A DNA stretch of 16,017 bases from Globomyces pollinis-pini (lineage: Eukaryota > Chytridiomycota > Chytridiomycetes > Rhizophydiales > Globomycetaceae). Position 1 is the stretch's first letter, and each line of letters begins with the position of its first letter. The stretch spans positions 1-16,017 of the forward strand of contig MU621454.1 of NCBI GenBank assembly GCA_025399215.1, given 5' to 3'. The notes under the pieces were generated by a model that had not been told where the DNA came from, searched no databases, and was given only the letters and a program-made list of their open reading frames with translations. Shown here piece after piece: positions 1 through 7,545 of the stretch. Made by a program: the position numbers and the translations under genes.

Positions 1-154
1 TATAATGAAATTGATCAGGGATGACCATCAACCCCTGGTGTTCCTTAACAGGTCTCCCTGTTTGAAGATATTGAATAATATGGGCGTATTTTGGGATATC
101 AGCCATCATACGCCCATATTCTTCTCGTTCGATGTATAGGTTTCTATCGACCAT
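1..154 (-). CDS. Partial unknown protein, N-terminal part, runs off left edge
   Basis: An open frame on the minus strand starts at the ATG at 152-154 and stays open for 51 codons to the window edge. An in-frame TAA lies 16 codons upstream of this ATG, so the start is well delimited. The peptide begins MVDRNLYIEREEYGR and continues through ADIPKYAHIIQYL and GLMVIPDQFHY. It is mixed charged and hydrophobic with no visible signal peptide. I do not recognise the family. A perfect 13-bp inverted repeat (77-89 and 108-120) lies inside this reading frame. The 3' part is outside the window, so it could be a gene or another relic of this repeat-rich arm. Confidence 0.5.
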   Translation of the reverse strand, partial: MVDRNLYIEREEYGRMMADIPKYAHIIQYLQTGRPVKEHQGLMVIPDQFHY

Positions 155-323
155 TTGGTTTTGATGTTTTGTGTGTGACTTTTTGAGTTGTAAAAGTTAC
201 AACTGTAACTTTTTACACAATTATGTAAAAAATAATGGGTTTCATTTTGGACAAATTTAATCTTAAATAAAAAAACAATTATTTAAGTGATACTTTTCAG
301 TGATTTATACTGGAATAGTATGT

Positions 324-365
324 TATGCCATTAGAGATTGGCTAGCCCATATCTCTAATGGCATA
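324..365. repeat. Hairpin, 15-bp perfect arms
   Basis: Arms 324-338 and 351-365 are exact reverse complements around a 12-nt loop. The arm core GCCATTAGAG resembles the inner part of the larger palindromes near 3650-3865 but is not the same sequence. No coding function is evident, and it may be a small relic of a foldback element. Confidence 0.7.
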
Positions 366-624
366 GCCATTCTCTAGTATATTATTTAGGGCTGGCCCAT
401 CTTAGGGGTATGCGGATCGTTTGAACACTGTCTGCAGGCCTGCAAAGGAGCCAATTGGGAGTGTATTAACGTTGCTGAAATTCTATCCGCAAGAAACCTA
501 TCAAGTATGCTATTATATAATAACAGTGCTCGTGTGTTTTCCAAGCGCAAGCAGCAATTCTGACTAAGTTTCATCAATTTGTTCAAATTAGTTACAAAGT
601 ATTTATATATCGAATTAAAAGGGT

Positions 625-645
625 TTAGGGTTAGGGTTAGGGTTA
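625..645 (+). repeat. Interstitial telomere-type tract, (TTAGGG)3TTA
   Basis: Three perfect TTAGGG units plus TTA, preceded by a GGGT partial unit. It lies just upstream of the Ty3/gypsy pol fragment. TTAGGG is the telomere repeat of many fungi and animals. Here it is inside a contig, so it is an interstitial tract and not a chromosome end. Confidence 0.85.
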
Positions 646-747
646 AATGATAGTGTCAGCTAAGCAAAATGCAATAGATGCCCGTATAAACCAGCTGGAC
701 GGTTCAGGGAACGAAAAACTTGTAGTAGCTATTATGGTCAAGATGAC

Positions 748-1065
748 GAAAATATTAATGAGAGGAATATAAGAGAACTTAGATCGTTTTTGGAATTAAT
801 TCAATACTTCCCTAGATATTTGGATCATTTATCTGATGAACTCAAGCCACTAAGGGATCTGGTTAAGAAGGGAACAAAATAGAAATTAACCGAAGTGGAA
901 GAAAATTGTTATTGGAATATCATTAAGAAGCTTACTACTGCCCCAATTCTCAAAACGTTCGATTCAGAGAAAGAATCCAGTGGGTTATGTCAACATATGC
1001 TTCTAATTATGTAATGGTTGCGGTGAACCCTAAGTTCTCCATTCTAATTCCACATTCTGATAAGT
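748..1065 (+). pseudogene. Degenerate Ty3/gypsy retrotransposon pol fragment
   Basis: From about 748 the plus strand reads NIRELRSFLELIQYFPRYLD, then LSDELKPLRDLVKKGTK, a TAG stop, and LTEVEENCYWNIIKKLTTAP with ILKTFDSE. This is the conserved linker between the reverse-transcriptase thumb and RNase H of Ty3/gypsy elements, whose family pattern is RSFLGL.NYYR.FI...S....PL..LLKKG followed by A...LK..L..APVL. After a frame change the next block reads STYASNYVMVAV, matching the RNase H start STDASNYGIGAV, but the catalytic Asp is Tyr. The in-frame stop, the frameshift and the lost Asp show a dead fragment. No LTR, gag or integrase is seen here. Confidence 0.8.
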
Positions 1066-1105
1066 AGTTCAGTTTCCACAGAATGTGGAAATCTTAGTGG
1101 CTCAC

Positions 1106-1140
1106 AAATGGGCTGCTGTGTTACAAATAGCAGCCCATTT
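1106..1140. repeat. Hairpin, 12-bp perfect arms
   Basis: Arms 1106-1117 and 1129-1140 are perfect reverse complements around an 11-nt loop. A smaller 8-bp stem (TTTCCACA / TGTGGAAA) lies just upstream around 1074-1092. They sit between the gypsy fragment and the dioxygenase-like pseudogene. Confidence 0.6.
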
Positions 1141-1182
1141 ACATTTATAGTATTCATACTGTGTAAATTAATAAATTAAGTT

Positions 1183-1933
1183 CTAATGGATTCTTTTTTT
1201 GAAATCAAAACAACTTAGGAAAATTACTGTTACACTAGCTTTAAGTGAACTTCTCTTGATCCTATTCATTTTACTCGCTTTTACCAAACAGAAGTGATCA
1301 TCCATCCAATCTGCATCGATATCCAGTATTTCGTAATGAACTTGATGTTTTAACTTTTGGGAACTTTGGGTCATTTGTTGGTGCCAACTTTAAATTATAT
1401 GCAGTTCTCATTAATATTTCTCTGTCTTTCTTATTTAGGAGTGCACGATCTTCGTTTATATTGCTGGGAAGACCACGATGAATCATATCCGATCTAAAGA
1501 GTACCACAGTGCCTGCGTTAAGTGGTATATTCGAAATAGGATGCATGTAATTTTCCAAAGTGGTTACTGGACCAAGCATGGACGCGCTAACCCTAAGTGT
1601 TTGTCTAGTATTTTGGTCCAGGAATTGCCCATTAGCGTTGCTGACAGTCAGTAAGCCAGTAAGAGGCTCATGAAGTTCTTTTCGCATTTCAAATATGGTC
1701 GGTGTGCATTGATTGCTTAACACCACTAAACCATGATAAGGGTCGCCGGTAGCACTATCTGCATAGATAACTTGATGAGTTGTTCTGTGATCTAAGGGAC
1801 TATAGAGATACGAAAGACTGGGTCCCAATTCATAATCTTCTCCAACAGCATTTATAATACGAGATTCGAGCTCTTGAAGAACATCATTTGCTGGAGAGAG
1901 ACAACTATACCAAACTGAGTTAAAATTAGATAC
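1183..1933 (-). pseudogene. 2OG/Fe(II) dioxygenase-like gene, copy 1, decayed
   Basis: The minus strand is open from 1933 to 1298 with no credible ATG at its upstream end. It reads NDVLQELESRIINAVGEDYE, then HQVIYADSATGDPYHGLVVL, and later GTVVLFRSDMIHRGLP with NEDRALL. The order fits the 2-oxoglutarate/Fe(II) oxygenase pattern HxD...H...R: a distal His in MIHRG and a 2OG-binding Arg in EDRALL. The first metal ligand is replaced, because YAD stands where the neighbouring copy has HSD. Near 1330-1360 the reading switches frame to KLKHQVHYEILDIDADWMD, which matches the tail of copy 2 (YEMFDIE). An indel has therefore broken the C-terminus. The family assignment is my inference from motifs. Loss of the Fe ligand plus the frame break suggest it is inactive. 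Confidence 0.55.
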
Positions 1934-2143
1934 TTATAGACACCTAACGATGCTCGCTCGATATCAAACATTTCATATTTACCAGATATTCTTGATTTTT
2001 TAACTTGTGGGAACTTAGGGTCGTTTGTTGGTGTCAATTTCAACTTAGGGTTAATCATTAACATTTCTCTGTCTTTCTTATTTAGCGCTTCGTGTACAAC
2101 AGTGACTCCAGCAGAATTTAGTGTGTTGATTGAGTGTTTTCGG
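1934..2143 (-). pseudogene. 2OG dioxygenase-like gene, copy 2, C-terminal piece
   Basis: Reads HSINTLNSAGVTVVHEALNK, KKDREMLMINPKLKLTPTND and PKFPQVKKSRISGKYEMFDI on the minus strand. It matches the C-terminal part of copy 1 closely, at the DNA level too: the blocks around 2010-2085 and 1360-1440 share long identical runs. Relative to copy 1 it lacks about 19 residues holding the distal His, cut out between TVV and ALNKKDR. Its 5' end abuts a TTAGGG tract at 2142. It probably belongs to the same broken gene as the fragment at 2580-2929. Confidence 0.5.
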
Positions 2144-2154
2144 GTTAGGGTTAG
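2142..2154 (+). repeat. Interstitial TTAGGG tract
   Basis: GGGTTAGGGTTAG directly abuts the broken end of the dioxygenase-like copy 2. Confidence 0.7.
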
Positions 2155-2232
2155 TAAACAAATTTAAATATTTATTATATTTTTTATCTATACATCTCAA
2201 TTCAACTAAATGCTTTGCCCATAGAGTGTTGG

Positions 2233-2249
2233 CTAGGGTTAGGGTTAGG
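2233..2249 (+). repeat. Interstitial TTAGGG tract
   Basis: CTAGGGTTAGGGTTAGG, a second telomere-type tract in the 436-bp segment (2144-2579) that separates two halves of a dioxygenase-like gene copy. I see no gene in the rest of that segment. Confidence 0.7.
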
Positions 2250-2579
2250 AACCCTATATGTATCTTGATCTTTTTTTGTGAGTATTGAATAACCAAAGGA
2301 ACTTAAAGTTCATTCAACTGCTTTCTTTAATCAGTTTAGATCGCTTTGATCTCTTGACTTGAGACTAATATTACTAGAAAAATCATTACATTATGGGTTT
2401 AAAGGCTCATTCTGTTTTGTAGTTTTCTTGATCATAGTATTATTCTGTTTCTCTTTTTCTACTCATTAATAAATCAAAGAAAAGCGTTTACGATTCCATC
2501 TTCCATTTTGTGTTGGTATTCCATTGTAAAAGGCAAGAGCATAAATAGCATGTATAATTAAATTGGGTGTAAATATAGA

Positions 2580-2929
2580 TCACCTCTCTCGAGGTCGATT
2601 CAGGAATTGCACTACAGGGTAAAGGTGCAAACCAGAGACCCTATCAGGATATTGCTTTGGCAAAAAGATAGTAGCGGTTGCTGTTTTGGATAACACAATC
2701 AAACCGTTGAATCGTTCTTTAATGACATTGTCAGAATGGATAAACTGCTTATCAGCGCCGTCTGGAGTCATAGCTCTTCTACAAGGCAATAGGTTACCCC
2801 AACCATCTGTTTGATCTCCTTCGATAACTATTTGAATACTTTGGCACAAGCACAAAAGTATTTATCCTCTCTACAAAACCGTTCCACTGAAATATCGATC
2901 ATATGCTGTCCTCCAGTAATTTCAACCAT
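2580..2929 (-). pseudogene. 2OG dioxygenase-like gene, N-terminal piece
   Basis: An ATG at 2927-2929 opens MVEITGGQHMIDISVERFCR and continues to FCACAKVFK and a TAG stop. The similarity carries on in another frame as IVIEGDQTDGWGNL, then QFIHSDNVIKERFNGLIVLS and VVQFLNRPRE before a TGA at 2580. IHSD supplies the HxD metal dyad, and the GLIVLS...TIF block aligns with GLVVLS...TIF of copy 1. The piece stops where copy 1 has QFLDQNTRQ. The piece at 1934-2143 resumes about 15-20 residues later, so the two may be one gene broken by the insertion at 2144-2579. The family call is inferred. Confidence 0.5.
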
Positions 2930-3016
2930 TTTAAATGGTAAATTCTTATCGTGTGCCTATAGGTGCCACCAGGGCGGAGGCATCGCAGGGTTACGGTTAG
3001 TCTGTTTTTCAATTTT

Positions 3017-3244
3017 CTAAAAAAGCGAAGCGTTTTGTTGGAAATTCTGTTTTTCTTCTTTTTCTTCCTTTTCGAGCTGAACTACACGGGTCTGTAATGC
3101 TTTTCGTTTTTTCTTGTGAAACTCCCATTTGTGATCTACAAGTAAGAATGGCAAGCCATTAGTAAAATGGCTTGCACAAGATTCATAAGAACATTTATAC
3201 CGAATATCTGCTGTAATGAGGAGATTTGCCTCCTCAAATGTACA
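3017..3244 (-). pseudogene. C2H2 zinc-finger plus coiled-coil gene fragment
   Basis: A 75-codon open frame on the minus strand, with no Met, ends at a TAG at 3017-3019. It contains a C2H2-like finger, C18-x4-C23-x14-H38-x4-H43, within YKCSYESC...DHKWEFHKK. A strongly basic and acidic stretch follows (KKKRKALQTRVVQLEKEEKE) that looks like a bZIP-like or coiled-coil segment. The first codons come from the 57-nt repeat at 3217-3273, so the fragment reads out of repeat DNA. With no start codon it is a relic or an internal exon. The linker of 14 between Cys and His is longer than the usual 12, so zinc binding is only suggested. Confidence 0.4.
3151..3175. repeat. Short inverted repeat, 10-bp arms
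   Basis: GCAAGCCATT and AATGGCTTGC flank the 5-nt spacer AGTAA. It lies within the zinc-finger relic. Confidence 0.5.
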
Positions 3245-3273
3245 CTAAAAGTTAGTCACTTTTGAATAGCATC
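3217..3273 (+). repeat. 57-nt repeat, copy A
   Basis: Identical at 56 of 57 positions to 3365-3421. Each copy holds two small stems: TGAGGAG/CTCCTCA around ATTTGC, and a second built on AAAAGT/ACTTTT. A third, decayed relative lies at about 3586-3633. Function is unknown; it looks like a dispersed structured repeat. Confidence 0.8.
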
Positions 3274-3364
3274 ACATTATGAATAATATACTTATATAAT
3301 AGCAACGAATTGAGAATAATATATTTATTTGTTGTTTTTGCTTTTTGAACCGAAAAGCGAAACT

Positions 3365-3421
3365 TGAGGAGATTTGCCTCCTCAAAAGTACACTAAAAGT
3401 TAGTCACTTTTGAATAGCATC
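3365..3421 (+). repeat. 57-nt repeat, copy B
   Basis: The second copy of the 57-nt two-stem repeat, 148 bp downstream of copy A. The only difference is T to A in the centre (CAAATG versus CAAAAG). Confidence 0.8.
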
Positions 3422-3477
3422 CAATTCGGTTTTTTGTTTGACCCAATCAATCAATTTACTAATTATAATTAGCAACA

Positions 3478-3594
3478 CTTGAGGAACTATGCCTCTTCTT
3501 GAGGTATTTGCATTTTTTGAGGGTATTTGCCTCCTTTGGGGTTATTTGCCTCCTTTGGGGTTATTTGCCTCCTTTGAGGCTATATGCCTCTTCA
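3478..3594 (+). repeat. Roughly 20-nt minisatellite with TTTGCCTCC core
   Basis: Tandem units of the type GGGGTTATTTGCCTCCTTTG occur about five times, the middle three nearly perfect and the outer ones degenerate. The TTTGCCTC core is the loop and right arm of the first stem of the adjacent 57-nt repeats, so the array probably arose by local expansion of that element. Confidence 0.8.
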
Positions 3595-3647
3595 AATAAT
3601 AGACTAAGGGTTAGTTACTTTTTAAATTGCATCCCATTGGGAATAGT

Positions 3648-3728
3648 GCTTTACAAGCCCTAACCACTAATGGCAGTGATAAATTAGAGGTTAGGGTGAC
3701 TGCCATTAGTGGTTAGGGCTTGTAAAGC
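3648..3728. repeat. Perfect 30-bp-arm palindromic element, copy 1
   Basis: Arms 3648-3677 and 3699-3728 are exact reverse complements over 30 nt around a 21-nt loop. The arms contain CCCTAACC/GGTTAGGG, a telomere-like core, and the loop also contains GGTTAGGG. It is the size of a small foldback element or MITE. There is no ORF. Confidence 0.9.
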
Positions 3729-3784
3729 CTATATTGAATATGTTAACAGAAGATTAAGTTTTTGCAATTGAAATATCCAATAGT

Positions 3785-3865
3785 GCTTTACAAGCCCTAA
3801 CCACTAATGGCAGTGATAAATTAGAGGTTAGGGTGACTGCCATTAGTGGTTAGGGCTTGTAAAAC
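3785..3865. repeat. Palindromic element, copy 2
   Basis: A second copy, offset by 137 bp, with the same loop and perfect arms of 28 nt (3787-3814 and 3836-3863). The outermost right-arm bases differ (AC instead of G before CTAT). Both copies are preceded by AATAGT and followed by CTATATTGAATA, so the duplicated unit is wider than the hairpin. Confidence 0.9.
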
Positions 3866-4394
3866 GCTATATTGAATAATTTAACTGCAAATAAAAGAAT
3901 ATATAGGTTTCTGAGTGATTTGGTGTTAATAGAGTTTTTCCCCCTAAGTCCCTTCCTTCACCACCATATTGAGGGTGGCAGTTTTTATCATCTAATATTG
4001 ATTTTTATCACCAAATAAACAAATTCCATTTTACCTACTACTTTGGGGGTGGCACTTTTTGCCCCTATAATATATAGTACTAGATTTCCATTAGAAGAAG
4101 AAGACGGGCAAGCCCTAAATAAATCCAAGCAGAGTCCTTTCTGGAATTGTTCTAGCAGCGGTTTGTATAGAGACTAACCCTGTATCAATACGTTTACCAT
4201 TAGTCTCCGAGTGGGCGAAAAAAGGATTTGAGGAACTTTTATATGATAAGCAACATTTTGGATTTCCCTTCTAAGAACGAGCGAAAAAAGCTTCCTAGAA
4301 ATAAACAATATTATGTTACAAAACAATTTAGGCTTTTTGTTTTCTTTGAAATTTGGTGATTTTGTTTAAAACTGCACAAATATAAGCAAACATA

Positions 4395-4532
4395 ATGAAT
4401 GGTCAAAATATTCTTATACAGAAGCAAATTAACGCTTTGAACAACAGAAATCAAACTGTATCTACAAATACTCAGTTGGTTCCCCCAAACGTACTTTGGT
4501 ACAATGAAAACAAAGCAAAAAAATTCTGTTAG
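4395..4532 (+). other. Short ORF of 45 codons, unrecognised
   Basis: An ATG at 4395 opens a Q/N-rich peptide (MNGQNILIQKQINALNNRNQ, then TVSTNTQLVPPN) that ends at a TAG. A possible 25-nt GT...AG intron near its end would extend it to a Cys-containing tail (VRYCKMCWYYQ), but that intron has no good branch site. I do not recognise it. It may be the first exon of a small gene or chance. Confidence 0.2.
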
Positions 4533-5152
4533 ATATTGTAAAATGTGTTGGTATTATCAAATTGAGAAAGATTAACAAAATGGTAGTTGATCATTAATAG
4601 TTCGATCAATTATTTAATTAAAAATAAAACAAAAATTGGTGTGATAATCAATGAGTTTGAGAATTAGGTATGGTTATCAACAAGGAGCTTCTAGTTCAGA
4701 GACTGATTTTTAGTTCTACTCTGTCACTTAAAATAAAGCTGTAGTATGAAATCTCAGTCTCTGGAGTTTCATAACACTAACCCTATTGAACTCAATGATA
4801 ATCTATTCTCTTTTGCTGATCTGTCTACCAACTTGTTATCCTCTCAATTATATTTATAACTGATTACGCGAATGAATCGCATATTTGAGCGAAAATTTAT
4901 AGCAAAATTAGAATTTGTATAGTAGTTGCTTTTCAAGCACACTCAAATAAAATTAAAAACTCAGGGGTTTGCTACTCTGGATTCTGTCTTAAAGAATGTA
5001 TAAATTCGGATTTTTCTATAACAGCATATTTGTATATCCTGATCATTTGAATGCTTTCCAAACGTATCAGTATTTGTATGGATTACACACATTGTCCTGG
5101 TGTTAAATAGGGTTAGGGTGAAATTTTTGTGAAGCATTGGCTTGCTGAGCAA
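4533..5152. other. AT-rich interval without recognisable gene
   Basis: I see only short open frames here. There is an imperfect inverted pair around CAGAGACTGA / TCAGTCTCTG (about 4697 and 4763) and a short AGGGTTAGGG tract at 5109-5118. The minus-strand frame at 4961-5152 (63 residues) has no recognisable motif. Confidence 0.4.
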
Positions 5153-5400
5153 TTAAGAAAGCTGAAGTAGGATGTGGTAATGTAAATAGCACTCGACTAG
5201 ATTGTTTGTTATTGACGATCTCTCAAATTTGAGGTGTTTGATCGTAACAGGCGTCCAGCGATAGAGTTGTAACGGCTGATATGCTGACGGATGGACAAAT
5301 GTCAAAGAAAGATAACCTTCGCGATTACAGCTAGAGTCTATCAGGTCATGAAGAGTCAATTTAACGAATGGATTGTAAGTGAATTTATTTCTAAAATTAT
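5153..5400 (-). other. Possible coding exon, unrecognised, minus strand
   Basis: An open minus-strand frame downstream of the cis-prenyltransferase gene reads NPFVKLTLHDLIDSSCNREG, GYLSLTFVHPSAYQPLQLYR and WTPVTIKHLKFERSS before a TAA. Its upstream edge begins just after a TTTTAG that could be a splice acceptor. The composition looks protein-like, but no family is recognised. It could be a separate small gene (ATG at 5357-5359), a 3' exon or a relic. Confidence 0.3.
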
Positions 5401-5409
5401 GATATTAAT

Positions 5410-6436
5410 CTAATGGTTTGAATTTGACGGTTGGCAGCATCGAATTCTTTCCGAATGAAGATCATTGAGATATTTTTGTGTTTTCTCGGAAAGATTTGAA
5501 ATAGAATCTGTTCGCATAATCTACATATTAGAAATGGTACATAAATGTTTTTACATTCAGCTCCTTACTCCTAAACTGATATGATATTAGAATTGGTAAC
5601 ATATCAAAAAGTGTGAATTCAGGCCACAAAGTTTGAATGAAGTGAACAGTGCATCCGTTCGAAACCTAGCTTTAGGACAACACTCACCATACTTGCCTAA
5701 TGTAAAAGTTAATTTTATGCCACTACAATACCATAGCATGAAATCTGACAAACGTACTTCCCCAGATGTTCTAATCAATAAGTCCAATGGTTCCTTCGTG
5801 TATAAACACTTGCCAATAAACTCTCTGGTTATATCAGATATTCCTATATTAGTTTGTTGAAGATTTTGATAGATGCCACCCAACACGGTGTTCATTTCTT
5901 CGATTGACGTATAAGGACAAGCAATATATAGAGTTGCGTTTACATTATTTCTTGTGTTCCACATTAATTTATATGCAGCATCTTTAGTTGTTTGTCGCAA
6001 TAATTCAAGATTTCCAATCAACTTTACACAAATACCATGCTTTTGTATCAATGCACTAATGGTTAGTAAATCGTCTAACATTGTAATACTCTTCTTTCAA
6101 AAACTCATCGAACTTTCTTTCTGCTAAATCAAAAATTGTATCAATTTCAATTTGAGAACGTTTAAAGTTATCGATTGAGAAAGCGTAAACTGTAACGACT
6201 TTAACCCCTAGCTTCATTGACCAGTCCAAAGTCTGGTGTAATTGTTCAAATCCAAATGCATGACCTTGATGAGGTTGTAAAGATTTCTTTCGTGCGTATC
6301 TCCTGTTCCCATCCATAATAAAGGCAACATGTTGAGGAATTTTTCCAAGTTTTAAAAAACCAATCAAGTAACTCTCCACGCATGTTTGAATATAGCTGTG
6401 TAGAAGAATCCATACCTCCATAATGATTTTAATCAT
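5410..6436 (-). CDS. RER2: Dehydrodolichyl diphosphate synthase (cis-prenyltransferase)
   Basis: Makes the long-chain polyprenyl diphosphate precursor of dolichol at the ER by cis-condensation of isopentenyl diphosphate. Family landmarks are HVAFIMDGNRRYA near residue 37 with catalytic Asp42, VVTVYAFSIDNFKRSQ, GICVKLIGN, RTSGEVRLSDFMLWQ near 211, and LWPEF. Exons are complement(6090..6436), (5732..6055), (5693..5696), (5555..5665) and (5410..5520), giving 298 aa. Introns are 34, 35, 27 and 34 nt; the first has a TACTAAC branch site. The third exon is a 4-nt microexon that restores the conserved LWQ. The last intron and C-terminus are less certain. The start could be the second Met at 6421, giving an N-terminus closer to family length. 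It diverges from the uL15m gene with only 68 bp between them. The Nus1-type partner is not seen in the window. Confidence 0.92.
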
Positions 6437-6504
6437 TTTCAGGGTGTGAAGGGAAATATTTTGGCGATATTTTTTTTTTCAATTCAATCAGATAATCTTG
6501 AACA

Positions 6505-7432
6505 ATGATGATCCTCAACCATATTTTCAGAGTCTCCCGGTTAATGAGATTGGGAATTCAGTCGCCTGTCAGCATGTTTAAAGCATCCTCAATGCTTCCA
6601 AAATACTCTTTGTCAAAATCTATAACTACAAAAGTACTCAATCTCAACAACGTCAAATTACCTAAAAATGCACAGAAAAAAGTACTAGATGATTATTACT
6701 AATAATCAAGGCCCAAAGACAAGGGAGAGGAGGAAAAAATAAAACTGCTGGTCGAGGTCGAAAGGGTTGGAAAATGAGACATTCAAAACACACAAATACT
6801 CCTGGTACAGTTCTTCATTATTGATGTTTAGCATTCGCGGGTGGGCAATCAACTCTTATCAAACGAGTACCAAAGATTGGTATTCAAAAACGAGCGCAGT
6901 TGAAAGCCAACAGACAAGATTTGAGGCCATTAAGTAAGCTAATTTGTCAACATTAATACATATTAGGCCTGGAAACATTGCAGTATTGGATAAGTACTGG
7001 TCGATTAGATGCAACCAAAAAAATTACATTAAAGGACCTTGCGTTATCTGGATGTGCAGGTAGATTAAAAGATGGTGTAGTTCTCCTTGGAAGAGTATTT
7101 TGATTTAAACTAACCATTAGGGTGCCGAGTTTTTCACCAGTAAGATTGACATTGAAGTCAATAAAGCATCGGCGCAAGCAATTGAGGCAATAGAAAAAAA
7201 CGGTGGGAAATTGACAACAGTATATTGTAACAGAGAACGTTTACAGTCTCTGCTTAACCCTGAGAAGTACATGTCAATTCCTTCTATGATACTTCCTCCA
7301 AGTAATCGGTCGTTAGCAATGTATGCTGATGAAGACCGACGCGGTTATCTTGCACCTTTAGTGAAGGATGTTCCAAGACAGGATATTTTACGTAGGATAC
7401 TAGAAAGTACTCAACTCCCAATGTCTAAATAA
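6505..7432 (+). CDS. MRPL10: Mitochondrial ribosomal protein uL15m
   Basis: A large-subunit protein of the mitochondrial ribosome, orthologous to yeast MRPL10 and animal MRPL15. Exons 6505..6681, 6711..6804, 6832..6933, 6967..7094 and 7121..7432 give 270 aa. Introns are 29, 27, 33 and 26 nt. The first about 40 residues are rich in Arg, Ser and hydrophobics with no acidic residue, as in a mitochondrial presequence. The bL15 signature follows: QGRGGKNKTAGRGRKGWK, GGQSTLIKRVPKIG, LQYWISTGRLD, then IEKNGGKLTTVYCNRERL in the last exon. Splicing removes the in-frame stops or frame breaks at the introns and rebuilds the family pattern. The start is the first of two adjacent ATGs. It shares a 68-bp bidirectional promoter region with the cis-prenyltransferase gene. 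Confidence 0.93.
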
Positions 7433-7545
7433 ACACCATTAGTGCTTGATACTTTCTTTCATATGATATAAGACTCTTCATACTATGTCACTCGACTCAT
7501 TGATCTTCACTTTAAGGGTAACTTTTCTTTTTTTTTCATCTAAAA

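Noticed and set aside
625..645. True telomere
   Set aside because: Only three units, with unique sequence on both sides; it is an interstitial tract.
3217..3421. CRISPR-like array
   Set aside because: Repeats are few, unequal in spacing and structured, with no spacer regularity, and the DNA is eukaryotic with spliceosomal introns.
4118..4272. Open plus-strand frame reading SGIVLAAVCIETNPVSIRLP and SEWAKKGFEELLYDK
   Set aside because: It looks protein-like but is short, has no ATG and no family resemblance. It could be a relic, but I cannot support a gene.
5521..5568. 48-nt alternative for the last intron of the cis-prenyltransferase gene
   Set aside because: The 34-nt version (5521-5554) uses the same acceptor, fits the intron size class and keeps phase 0. 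The longer version is still possible and would change the C-terminus.
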